Both the position numbers and the translations under genes were made by a program. Shown here one piece after another: positions 17,528-25,790 of a DNA stretch of 64,000 nt. The DNA comes from a virus, in the IMG/VR virus record IMGVR_UViG_3300042887_004758, positions 45,982 through 109,981 of that record; one strand, written 5' to 3'. The notes beneath the pieces were generated by a model. It was given only the letters and a program-made list of their open reading frames with translations. It was not told the origin of the DNA and did no database searches. Numbering within the stretch: position 1 is the stretch's first letter; each line of letters begins with the position of its first letter.

Positions 17528-18247
17528 ATGGAAAATGAAAAAATTTGCCTGATTACAGTATTATTTGACTATCCTGATTATTACGAACCATCTTTTTATA
17601 AAAACGCGTTGAAATATTTTTCATCTGAGGATATTCACATAGTCAGAAATTCTGGTTTGGTTAAGAATGGATCTTACTATGACAAACTGTATTACTATAA
17701 AATAGTAAATCTTTTAGAATACATTAAATCTCAAATTCTTGGGAAGTATAAATATATACTATTTTTAGATGCCACGGACACAAATTTTATCGGTTCACCA
17801 AAAAATATAGTTGAAGATTTTCATTCATTGAATTGTAGTATAGTTATGGGAGCTGAGAAGGGTTTGTGGCCACCGACTAACTATACTCACTTATATGAAA
17901 AAAAAAGGTCTATAAACAATTCCAAATATCTTAACTCAGGTACATATTTCGGATACACTGAAAAAATAATCTATCATTTAGAGGATATTATTACTAAAGA
18001 ATATCAAACGGGTATTGATGATCAAGGAAGATGGACAATTCAATATCTATTGAATGATGATATTATCATCGATCAAGAAAAAAACTTCTTTTTCAGTACG
18101 TTAGATAATAAAGACTATGTAGAAATCGAAAATAATAAAGTAACATTGTTAAATTCAAATGCGTTTATAATTCATGATAATGGACCCTTCAACGATAATA
18201 CCATAAAATTAACTCAATTTATTAATGAAAACTATCAGAATAACTAG
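17528..18247 (+). CDS. PLOD-like (procollagen-type) glycosyltransferase
   Basis: I prefer the ATG at 17528 (MENEKICLITVLFDYP) over one at 17498 that would overlap the previous gene by 29 bases and add an unlikely N-terminus. The 239-residue product resembles the glucosyl/galactosyltransferase domain of lysyl hydroxylases (PLOD): YILFLDATDTNFIGSP (about 77-92) with its DxxD metal site, SIVMGAEKGLWPPTNY (about 102-117), KYLNSGTYFGYTE (about 131-143) and GIDDQGRWTIQYLL (about 158-171). These match the PLOD order FxD-x-D, A-E-x-x-x-W-P, L-N-S-G and D-D-Q. In animals and giant viruses such domains glycosylate hydroxylysine; the substrate here is unknown. Confidence 0.72.
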   Translation: MENEKICLITVLFDYPDYYEPSFYKNALKYFSSEDIHIVRNSGLVKNGSYYDKLYYYKIVNLLEYIKSQILGKYKYILFLDATDTNFIGSPKNIVEDFHSLNCSIVMGAEKGLWPPTNYTHLYEKKRSINNSKYLNSGTYFGYTEKIIYHLEDIITKEYQTGIDDQGRWTIQYLLNDDIIIDQEKNFFFSTLDNKDYVEIENNKVTLLNSNAFIIHDNGPFNDNTIKLTQFINENYQNN

Positions 18248-19208
18248 ACAAGGGTTTCCAAATCACGGTCAACACAGTTGGATGAGTTACTTTAAATTTG
18301 TACTATCCAAAAAATATAATGTACTTATTGATCCAATTAATCCTGACATTGTAATACACTCGGATCTACACTATAATAGAGAACAAATCGATACATATAC
18401 CAATCATTTACCTACAGAATATAGACAGAATGATAAGAATAAAAAATTTATTTATGTTTCAGGTGAAGTCGCCGATTTTTCAGGACCTATATTTGCAAAT
18501 GACAATCAGTGGGCGATAGGTTACAATAAATTTGAACACGAAAGATATTTGAGACAACCATCTGGTGTGTTCGATGTGTGGACATTATATGACGAATCAA
18601 GATTGGTTGATAGTCCATTATCTTGGTTGACTCAAAAGAGGAATATTGATCAAATTAAGAATAGAAACACAGGATTTTGTTCAATAACACAGGCATCAGA
18701 TAATAAATTTAGAGGTTTAGTCTTTGACAAATTAAATGAATATAAGATGGTTACGTCATCAGGCCCTTGGAGACAAAATATAGATCCAAAAGATGAACTG
18801 AACAAATATCAATGGTTGAATCAAGTTTATATTGGAAGAAACGATGGATTGACTTACAGAGAAAAAATACAGTTTTTTCAAAAGTATAAATTTAATATTG
18901 CAATACACTACACAAATACTGATTATATATTACAGGAAAAGTTATATCATGCTTTTTTTTCGGGTGCTATTCCTATTTTCTACGGGAATCAATATATTTT
19001 AGAGGAGGGATTTAACCCTGATAGTTTCGTAAATTTGCATAATTTTTCGGATTTGAATGATTTTTTGGAGTTAATCAAGAGAATAGATAATGACGACAAT
19101 TTGTATAAAAAATATATTGAAGCCCCTCTTTTTTTGAATAATGAATTACCAATTTACTATGATTTTGATTACACACTTAATTTTCTAGAGAAAATTGTTG
19201 AATCATGA
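18225..19208 (+). CDS. GT10 (alpha-1,3-fucosyltransferase-like) glycosyltransferase
   Basis: A 327-residue protein whose C-terminal half matches the GT10 fucosyltransferase donor site: FCSITQASDNKFRGLVFDKL, then a strand pair QKYKFNIAIHYTNTDYILQEKLYHAF (about 222-247) corresponding to the family pattern KF-x-h-x-h-E-N-S-x-x-x-D-Y-h-T-E-K, then SGAIPIFYG and FNPDSFVNLHNF (about 249-275). A final helix ends around KYIEAPLF. These Gly, Pro, Tyr and Glu-Lys residues bind GDP-fucose in characterised members. It starts 23 bases inside the preceding glycosyltransferase gene. Fucose transfer to a GlcNAc-containing glycan would fit the cassette, but specificity is inferred. Confidence 0.85.
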   Translation: MKTIRITRQGFPNHGQHSWMSYFKFVLSKKYNVLIDPINPDIVIHSDLHYNREQIDTYTNHLPTEYRQNDKNKKFIYVSGEVADFSGPIFANDNQWAIGYNKFEHERYLRQPSGVFDVWTLYDESRLVDSPLSWLTQKRNIDQIKNRNTGFCSITQASDNKFRGLVFDKLNEYKMVTSSGPWRQNIDPKDELNKYQWLNQVYIGRNDGLTYREKIQFFQKYKFNIAIHYTNTDYILQEKLYHAFFSGAIPIFYGNQYILEEGFNPDSFVNLHNFSDLNDFLELIKRIDNDDNLYKKYIEAPLFLNNELPIYYDFDYTLNFLEKIVES

Positions 19209-19918
19209 AATACATTTTTACAACGTTGGCTGTTGGTAATTCGTACTTGGAAAATGCAATCAATTGTTATAATCAATTAAGTGAAAAATGTTCAGCAAGT
19301 TTTAATATTACAACAAACGAATCGATGGATGTAAGTGATAGAATCAATTTAGATTTATTTAAGTTAGACAAATATCACGATGACGGTGCTGGATTTTCAT
19401 TTTACTTGAATTTAAAAGTATTATCCCTCAAATATTGTTTAGATAAGGAATTTGACTACATCATTTTTAACGACGCCGATTGGATGACTTCGGAAGGTTT
19501 TAGTGAACAAAAAATTATTAACATGTTCAATTATATGGAAAAAAATAATTTAGATTTATTATTTGAAAGACCTGCCAAAATTGGTGACCACAAAAAAGAT
19601 TTACAAAATTGTTTTTTTGACAGGAAATTATTTGATTATAACGTCTTCGATCATAATAAATGGGATGAAGCTCATGTAGTTAATGAACAATTTTTAGTGT
19701 TTAAAAATAATTGGAAATTCAGATTTTTCGTTAGGAGATGGGAGGAGTTTTTGTGGTACTCTATAAAAAATAATATAAGGAATTACCCTGACGGATTCGA
19801 AATAGGTGTTTCTGCTTTGGAGTCTGATATGAAATGGGATTACGAAGCTTTTAGATACTTGTTACCAAATTGTTTTAAATTTTATGATAAATCTAATAAC
19901 TTACATAAAAAGTTTTAA
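19205..19918 (+). CDS. GT-A-like glycosyltransferase
   Basis: A 237-residue protein with a GT-A-like layout: an N-terminal strand KYIFTTLAVGNSYLENAINCYNQL, a strand FDYIIFNDADWMTSEGF (about 82-98) with NDAD in the DxD position, then a C-terminal part including VVNEQFLVFKNNWKFRFFVRRWEEF and a Trp-rich end. It resembles GT8-like or galactosyl-transferase-like folds but I cannot assign a family. The ATGA overlap with the fucosyltransferase-like gene supports cotranslation and membership of the same pathway. Confidence 0.65.
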   Translation: MKYIFTTLAVGNSYLENAINCYNQLSEKCSASFNITTNESMDVSDRINLDLFKLDKYHDDGAGFSFYLNLKVLSLKYCLDKEFDYIIFNDADWMTSEGFSEQKIINMFNYMEKNNLDLLFERPAKIGDHKKDLQNCFFDRKLFDYNVFDHNKWDEAHVVNEQFLVFKNNWKFRFFVRRWEEFLWYSIKNNIRNYPDGFEIGVSALESDMKWDYEAFRYLLPNCFKFYDKSNNLHKKF

Positions 19919-19920
19919 AT

Positions 19921-20550
19921 ATGAATATACAAACAAGAATTACTAAATTTACAAACTTGATAGATAATGACAGTCTATCGGCCTTTGACTATCATTCGGC
20001 ACAACAAACTCACGAGGCGTACCAAGTATTCTATGACTTTATTTCAAGAGTAAAACCCAAGAGGATTTTAGAAATAGGAACTGCTTTGGGTGGTTTTACT
20101 GAATTTTTAGATATAATTACTAAAGAACTCAAATTAGATGTCAAAATACTATCATATGATATTTCCGAAAGACCTTGGTATAGAGAAATGATTGAAAAAG
20201 GTATTGACGTTCGTGTTGAAAACATTTTTTCAGATGATTGGACTAATGTTAATCAGGAGGTCATTGACTTCATAAGGGAAGATGGTATAACTATAGTACT
20301 TTGTGACGGAGGGTATAAAATCGGAGAATTTAATTTATTATCTGATTTTTTAAAGGTCGGTGACTTTATATTGGCACATGATTTTTGCTTAAATGACGAG
20401 GTATTTGAAAATGAAATGAAAAATAAAATTTGGAATTGGTGTGAAATTAAAGAATCTGACATAGTAAGTAAATCTCAAAAAAACAATCTGTCTTTCTATG
20501 ATTATGATTTATTTAAAAAAGCAGCTTGGGTTTGTAAAGTTAAAGAATGA
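19921..20550 (+). CDS. CmcI/cephalosporin-hydroxylase-like SAM methyltransferase
   Basis: This 209-residue protein has RILEIGTALGGFTEFLDII (about 48-66) as a clear SAM-binding motif I, KILSYDISERPWY (about 76-88), TIVLCDGGYKIGEFNLLSDFL (about 120-140) and VGDFILAHDFCLNDEVF (about 142-158). The Gly-Gly-Phe motif I, the SYDI strand and the DGGY / GEF pattern match the CmcI family (sugar O-methyltransferases such as rhamnosyl O-methyltransferase). It sits two bases after one glycosyltransferase gene and overlaps the next by four. Sugar O-methylation is the most likely role. Confidence 0.72.
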   Translation: MNIQTRITKFTNLIDNDSLSAFDYHSAQQTHEAYQVFYDFISRVKPKRILEIGTALGGFTEFLDIITKELKLDVKILSYDISERPWYREMIEKGIDVRVENIFSDDWTNVNQEVIDFIREDGITIVLCDGGYKIGEFNLLSDFLKVGDFILAHDFCLNDEVFENEMKNKIWNWCEIKESDIVSKSQKNNLSFYDYDLFKKAAWVCKVKE

Positions 20551-22229
20551 TGAGTAACGTAACTTTAGTAACAGGTTTATGGGATTTAGGTAGAGGTGCT
20601 TTATCTGAAGGATGGGGACGTGATTTTGAATCACACTATTTGAGTAAGTTCAAGGATATTCTCAAAATACCTACCAATTTGATCATATTTGGTGATTCAG
20701 AGTTGAGGGAGTTTGTTAATGTACACAAAACACATAACGAAATTCAATTTATTGAAAGAAACTTGGATTGGTTCAAAGGTAATTTTTATGAAAAAATACA
20801 ATCAATCAGAACGGATCCTAACTGGTTCAATCAAAAAGGGTGGTTAAGTGAATCTACTCAAGCTAAATTGGAAATGTATAATCCTTTGGTTATGCAAAAA
20901 ATGTTTTTATTAAATGATGCCAAAATAATGGATCAGTTTGATTCGAAATATATGTTTTGGTTAGATGCTGGAATTACTAATACTGTTCACCTTGGTTATT
21001 TTACGCATGACAAAGTTTTGGAAAAATTACCAAAATTTATAAACAAATTTTCTTTTGTTTGTTTCCCGTATGATGCGGATGGTGAAATTCACGGATTTAA
21101 CTACGATGAAATTTGTAAATTATCCGGTACTAAAGTTAAAAAAGTGGCTAGAGGTGGTTTTTTCGGTGGTCCAAAAGATCAAATATCCGACGCTATGAAT
21201 CTTTACTATGGTTTCACCAATGACACTCTAAATAGAGGTTTTATGGGTACTGAAGAAAGTATTTTTTCAATAATGGTTTACAAATACCCCCAACAGTTTG
21301 ATTATTTTGAAATTGAATCAAATGGATTATTAAGTAAATTTTTTGAGGATTTAAAAAATTCCAGTCTCAAAGTGAAAAACGAAACAACAATATTAAATAA
21401 GAATATAAGTTTAGACTTAAATAAAACTTCAGTTTACGTTATTACCTTCAATAGTCCAAAACAATTTGAAAAATTAATAAATTCATTTATTCATTATGAT
21501 GACGATTTCATCGAAAAGCCAAAAAAATATTTATTGAATAACTCGACAGATAGAAGTACTGATAATCATTATGATGAACTTTGTGAAGAGTATGAGTTTA
21601 CACAAATTAAATTTCCTGAAAACTTAGGTATTTGTGGGGGAAGACAATATATTGCTGAACATTTTGAAGAGAGTGATTCAGATTTTATGTTTTTCTTTGA
21701 AGATGATATGTTTTTTTATGGTGGTGTAGAGGATTTTTGTAAAAATGGTTTTGGTAGGAAAGTTTCACAAATATATTCTAAATCATTGGAAATTACAAAA
21801 AATGAAGGATTTGATTTCTTAAAACTCAACTTTACGGAATTTTACGGAGATAATTCAACACAGTGGTCTTGGTATAATGTACCTCAAGACTTTAGAAACC
21901 AAAAATGGCCCGAATATAATAAATTACCTACTCATGGTTTAGATCCAAATGCACCCAAAACTTCATTTAAAAACATCAAGAGTTACAAAGGTATACCGTA
22001 TGCCAGCGGAGAAGTTTATTATTCAAATTGGCCACAAATTGTGACGAGAGAAGGAAATAAAAAAATGTTTTTAGAAACTACTTGGGCACATCCTCATGAG
22101 CAAACATGGATGTCTTACATTTACCAAGAAACTCTTAAAGACAGAATTACACCGGGAATCCTCCTTTTGACACCAACAGAACATAATCGATTTGATCATT
22201 ACGACGGAAAATTAAGAAAAGAATCATAG
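20547..22229 (+). CDS. Two-domain glycosyltransferase: HtrL/YibB-like plus GT2-like
   Basis: The 560-residue protein has two modules. Residues about 1-270 resemble the HtrL/YibB (WlaTC-like) family: the start NVTLVTGLWDLGR, the stretch YMFWLDAGITNTVH (about 133-146), and GGFFGGPKDQI with FMGTEESIFSIM later. Residues about 290-550 form a GT-A domain starting SVYVITFNSPKQFEKLINSF, with FPENLGICGGRQYIAEHF (about 354-371) and FMFFFEDDMFFYGG (about 377-390), EDD being the DxD site. Both domains look intact. Fusion of two transferases suggests sequential addition of two sugars. It closes the cassette, 17 bases before the next fibre gene. Confidence 0.78.
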   Translation: MMSNVTLVTGLWDLGRGALSEGWGRDFESHYLSKFKDILKIPTNLIIFGDSELREFVNVHKTHNEIQFIERNLDWFKGNFYEKIQSIRTDPNWFNQKGWLSESTQAKLEMYNPLVMQKMFLLNDAKIMDQFDSKYMFWLDAGITNTVHLGYFTHDKVLEKLPKFINKFSFVCFPYDADGEIHGFNYDEICKLSGTKVKKVARGGFFGGPKDQISDAMNLYYGFTNDTLNRGFMGTEESIFSIMVYKYPQQFDYFEIESNGLLSKFFEDLKNSSLKVKNETTILNKNISLDLNKTSVYVITFNSPKQFEKLINSFIHYDDDFIEKPKKYLLNNSTDRSTDNHYDELCEEYEFTQIKFPENLGICGGRQYIAEHFEESDSDFMFFFEDDMFFYGGVEDFCKNGFGRKVSQIYSKSLEITKNEGFDFLKLNFTEFYGDNSTQWSWYNVPQDFRNQKWPEYNKLPTHGLDPNAPKTSFKNIKSYKGIPYASGEVYYSNWPQIVTREGNKKMFLETTWAHPHEQTWMSYIYQETLKDRITPGILLLTPTEHNRFDHYDGKLRKES

Positions 22230-22231
22230 TA

Positions 22232-22239
22232 TATTTATA
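22232..22239 (+). promoter_or_regulatory. Late-type promoter box TATTTATA before fibre protein A
   Basis: TATTTATA ends seven bases before the ATG at 22247, marking a promoter between the glycosyltransferase cassette and the fibre block. If it acts as a -10 element the transcript would be almost leaderless. Confidence 0.55.
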
Positions 22240-22246
22240 ATATATT

Positions 22247-24481
22247 ATGATAAATTTTTTTATAAAAAAATCCTCTAGTTTACCAATTCTCAAGGTTGAA
22301 TTACTTGTTGATGGTAGAAATCTGTATAACGGTTTATTAACCAGTATTACAGGTTCTACCATTTTCTTTTCAATGGAAGAGGAAAATACAGGTGTTAAGA
22401 GAATTTTGAAAGATATTGCCAGTTATGAAATAACTGATTCGAAAATTATACTATCTTATCAATTTACTTCACACTACACAAAAAAAATAGGGTCTTATTT
22501 CGGGCAGTTTAATATATCCAACAATTACGGATCTCAAATTTTTCCTATAACAGAAAAAATAAAAATAGGTATTATCGATTCAATTTATGATCAAAGTTCA
22601 GTTGATTGTTGTTCTACTGATAAACCGATTTCAATACTACCATCACCAACTCCGACCACAACACCAACAAGTACAATATCACCTTTACCAACAAAAACAC
22701 CTCTACCAACAAAAACACCCACAAGAACTCCGACATCTACTCCTACGGTTACACCAACTACTACACCCACAAGGACAGTTACTCCTACAATTACACGAAC
22801 AAGTACTGTTACGCCAACTACTACACCCACAAGGACAGTTACTCCTACAATTACACGAACAAGTACTGTTACGCCAACTACTACACCCACAAGGACAGTT
22901 ACTCCTACAATTACACGAACAAGTACTGTTACACCAACTATTACACCTACAAATACAATAACGCAAACTCCAACTGTTACGGTTACACCCACAAATACTA
23001 TTACACCGACAAATACAGTCACTCCCGGACTTTCCCCGAGTATCACACCCACCAATACTGTTACAAGAACAAGTACCGCAACACCAGGATTATCTCCAAC
23101 ATCTACTCCGACAAATACTGTAACACCAACATCTACTCCGACAAATACTGTAACACCAACGAATACCGTAACACCAACGAATACCGTAACACCAACAAAC
23201 ACACCTTCACTAACACCGTTGAGTGAATTGGTTATAAATTTTGGATCTGAATATGGATCTGGTTCAACAAGGATTGTTTACACTTTCACAGCATCATCAA
23301 TATCAGATGAAAATGTGATAATTTCGTTTGATAATGTCTTATATAATAAAGTTACAGATCAACAAATTACAATTACGACGGGTGTTACTATAAATGCAGG
23401 ATCAATTACTGGTCGTACTGAAGTTCTTCTAAGAGATGTTGATTATAATACGGAAATAGAAAAAGGATCAACATCATTTGTCAATGTAGTTTCAACAAGA
23501 AGAAATACTTCTTTCAATAAGTATGTCAAAGTTGTTTTTGAAGATTATACACCAATAACAGGTTTTGTTTATTTCGAAAAGTGTTGTGACAAAAGTGATC
23601 CAGGTCCCGATTATATAGAAGTTCAAGTAACTACTTTTGAATGGCATTCATTGGGTGGTGGTATTGTTTATAGTGGTACTTGTTATTCACCAATTGAAGG
23701 GCCGATACAATCGACGTTTATTGGTTTGAGGTATGGTGCTGACTTTTTCGGGGATTGCACAGATCAAAGATTTTGTTCTTGTTACATTGCACCAACACCA
23801 ACACCTTCTGTTACACCAACTAAGACTGCAACTCCTTCACTAACAAAAACACCAACACCAACACCGACTAAAACAGTAACACCTTCTATCACAACAACAT
23901 TAACACCAACCTCTACAAATCCTAATAGTCTGCTTTGTTCTAGTAATGTTTCTGCAATTTTTATTGACTGTATTGGTTCTGCGACTCCATTTTTCATTGA
24001 TTGTGTGGGCACATCGGATCCTTTTTTTATAGATTGTTCAGGTTCTTCTCAAAATTTATTCATTGAATGTGAAATATCTACTCAAGAATTTATTATTGAA
24101 TGTCAAGTAACTACACAAAATTACTTTTTGGAATGTGATGTAAACACTATCCCATACTTTTTGAACTGCGAATCTTCATTCCAAACTTTCTTTTTAGAAT
24201 GTATAGGTAATTTTGAATATCTAACACCAACTCCTACATCAACGGTGACACTTACACCAACACTTACACCAACTACCACACTCACACCAACAATATCATT
24301 AACACCAACACAAACAATTACTCCTACTACTACAACCACAAACACACCAACTGTTACGAGAACTAAAACACCAACACCAACGGTCACAAGAACTAAAACA
24401 CCAACACCAACAATAACACCGACTCAAGATAAGGTGACTCTGACACCAACGTCTACACCAACGTCTACACCAAGAAGATAA
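22247..24481 (+). CDS. Modular mucin-like fibre protein A
   Basis: A 744-residue modular protein. Residues 1-115 form a beta-rich head ([37 protein letters not shown]) homologous to the stand-alone 124-residue protein at 31810-32184. Residues about 130-325 are a Thr/Pro-rich linker including three perfect 60-bp repeats. Residues about 325-510 are a beta module ending in Cys-rich strands ([21 protein letters not shown]), similar to the central module of the next gene. A short TP linker leads to eight 11-residue repeats (about 565-657), each with FIDC/FLEC, then a final TP tail. It has no signal peptide or transmembrane segment. It is most likely a virion fibre or decoration; function inferred from architecture. 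Confidence 0.78.
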   Translation: MINFFIKKSSSLPILKVELLVDGRNLYNGLLTSITGSTIFFSMEEENTGVKRILKDIASYEITDSKIILSYQFTSHYTKKIGSYFGQFNISNNYGSQIFPITEKIKIGIIDSIYDQSSVDCCSTDKPISILPSPTPTTTPTSTISPLPTKTPLPTKTPTRTPTSTPTVTPTTTPTRTVTPTITRTSTVTPTTTPTRTVTPTITRTSTVTPTTTPTRTVTPTITRTSTVTPTITPTNTITQTPTVTVTPTNTITPTNTVTPGLSPSITPTNTVTRTSTATPGLSPTSTPTNTVTPTSTPTNTVTPTNTVTPTNTVTPTNTPSLTPLSELVINFGSEYGSGSTRIVYTFTASSISDENVIISFDNVLYNKVTDQQITITTGVTINAGSITGRTEVLLRDVDYNTEIEKGSTSFVNVVSTRRNTSFNKYVKVVFEDYTPITGFVYFEKCCDKSDPGPDYIEVQVTTFEWHSLGGGIVYSGTCYSPIEGPIQSTFIGLRYGADFFGDCTDQRFCSCYIAPTPTPSVTPTKTATPSLTKTPTPTPTKTVTPSITTTLTPTSTNPNSLLCSSNVSAIFIDCIGSATPFFIDCVGTSDPFFIDCSGSSQNLFIECEISTQEFIIECQVTTQNYFLECDVNTIPYFLNCESSFQTFFLECIGNFEYLTPTPTSTVTLTPTLTPTTTLTPTISLTPTQTITPTTTTTNTPTVTRTKTPTPTVTRTKTPTPTITPTQDKVTLTPTSTPTSTPRR
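22752..22931 (+). repeat. 60-bp tandem repeat, three near-perfect copies
   Basis: The 60-bp unit recurs at 22752, 22812 and 22872 and codes a 20-residue Thr/Pro/Arg unit. Copies agree apart from an occasional third-position change at the edges, showing recent expansion by slippage or recombination. Confidence 0.93.
23101..23196 (+). repeat. 30-bp and 18-bp tandem repeats in the TP linker
   Basis: A 30-bp unit is present twice (23101-23130, 23131-23160), followed by an 18-bp unit twice (23161-23178, 23179-23196). All are in frame and code Thr/Pro/Asn repeats. Confidence 0.9.
23950..24219 (+). repeat. Eight 11-residue Cys-containing protein repeats
   Basis: Eight consecutive units follow the pattern [FI][IL][DEN]C followed by a seven-residue polar turn, with the Cys in the same place in every unit. 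The DNA copies have diverged, so conservation is at protein level. The first copies use IDC, later ones IEC and LEC. Confidence 0.85.
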
Positions 24482-24517
24482 ATTTTTACTTCAAATGAAA
24501 TTTTATCCAAATTAACA

Positions 24518-24525
24518 TATTTATA
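24518..24525 (+). promoter_or_regulatory. Late-type promoter box TATTTATA before fibre protein B
   Basis: TATTTATA ends 13 bases before the ATG at 24539, inside the 57-base gap separating two fibre genes. Confidence 0.55.
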
Positions 24526-24538
24526 AAAAAAAACTTGA

Positions 24539-25771
24539 ATGGCTACACAAGGACAAATATCGATCACGGCAACCAATCTTTCTGGTGGATCATATAATTT
24601 TGAGATATATATTCGTGAATGTGGTTCGGGTAGTTGGGGATCTCCGATCGATACTATTCCTTACAGTGGGTTTCCTTATTATTTTAACGTAGATGCCGTT
24701 CTCAGTGGATCTGTAACTTGTTTTGAATATTTGGTAGAAGAACCAACAACGTTGGCTCAATGTACCGGACAAGTTAATTTTGTAACACCAACACCGACGC
24801 CAACTAAAACTCAAACACCTACACCAACTAAAACTAAAACACCGACACCAACACCTACACCAACATCTTCTGTTGATTCCGGTGTCACTTTGAATCTATA
24901 TTCAACATATAGTTCGGGTTCTCTGTTGGCGAATTATGTGTTGGTAAGAGATAGTATAGCAACTGAGGACATCTCATATCGATTCACAAACACTTTAAAA
25001 ACAACAGGAGGTACAGAGATTTCAATTGGATCGTTGATAGAAATACCCACAGGATTTTTAAGTGGGGAAACAATTTCTAAATTACCGTTTAATTCTTATA
25101 GTGAAATTGAACCAGGATATTCCAATATCTCAGCATTTACATCTACTTCATTAGAAACAACTGTTGTTGATCGATATACTGAAGTTACATTCCAAGGAGT
25201 TGTTATTCCAAATGTACAATATATTTTCCAAGATTGTTGTGGAATTTTACCTAATTTGGAGGTTGTGGTTCCGTTGACTGCGGTTCAGGTAAATTCATCT
25301 AATCCTTGGGTTCTACAAGGTAGAGTCATCAGTTATTTGGGTAATTGTTATAAGCCATTGACTCAAGGAGGAACGGGAACTTTATATTATCCAGCACCAG
25401 ATGGGTCTACTTGTTCATCTTCAATATGCCCATCATGTCAAGTAATTACATCTCCAACACCCACAGTTACAAGGACACCAACAGTTACACCAACTATCAC
25501 CAAAACACCTACAATCACACCTACAAGTAGTGTTACACCAACGTCACCATGTTCCGATTGTGAATCTAATTTTGTTGATTGTTATGAGATTATGGGATGT
25601 TACTCATATCCAATTGGTGTGAGTCCAACACCTACAAGTACAGTTACACCTACACCAACACCAACCTCAACAATAACACCAACTATAACTCCAACACCAA
25701 GTGTTACACCAACCAACTTGATTTGTTTGGATCCTGACGCTGAGGGTTATGTTTATGATTATCCCGAATAA
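24539..25771 (+). CDS. Modular mucin-like fibre protein B
   Basis: A 410-residue protein. Residues 1-80 are a beta domain (QISITATNLSGGSYNFEIYI ... CFEYLVEE) sharing its layout with the N-termini of the proteins at 28017 and 29646 (a Y-x-h-Y-h-x-x-C strand and a C-[FY]-x-Y strand). A TP linker follows (about 82-113), then a beta module (about 115-300) resembling the central module of fibre A: both have F-[QE]-x-C-C and G-x-C-Y strands and end at a Cys-rich hairpin. Two further TP linkers flank a short Cys-rich island (SDCESNFVDCYEIMGCYSY, about 338-356) carrying an FVDC that recalls the 11-residue repeats of fibre A. Likely a virion surface protein. Confidence 0.76.
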   Translation: MATQGQISITATNLSGGSYNFEIYIRECGSGSWGSPIDTIPYSGFPYYFNVDAVLSGSVTCFEYLVEEPTTLAQCTGQVNFVTPTPTPTKTQTPTPTKTKTPTPTPTPTSSVDSGVTLNLYSTYSSGSLLANYVLVRDSIATEDISYRFTNTLKTTGGTEISIGSLIEIPTGFLSGETISKLPFNSYSEIEPGYSNISAFTSTSLETTVVDRYTEVTFQGVVIPNVQYIFQDCCGILPNLEVVVPLTAVQVNSSNPWVLQGRVISYLGNCYKPLTQGGTGTLYYPAPDGSTCSSSICPSCQVITSPTPTVTRTPTVTPTITKTPTITPTSSVTPTSPCSDCESNFVDCYEIMGCYSYPIGVSPTPTSTVTPTPTPTSTITPTITPTPSVTPTNLICLDPDAEGYVYDYPE

Positions 25772-25790
25772 ATAGAAAAAAAAAGATATA

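Noticed and set aside
22703-22966. Cys-rich minus-strand frame, 87 codons
   Set aside because: Another antisense frame of the same perfect repeats; Cys arises from TGT/TGC triplets of the complement.
22591-23202. A 203-codon minus-strand frame of Val/Gly/Phe repeats
   Set aside because: It is the antisense of the Thr/Pro repeat tract (ACA-CCA repeats read backwards give Gly-Val). Low-complexity composition and no start context; the same artefact occurs opposite the other TP tracts.
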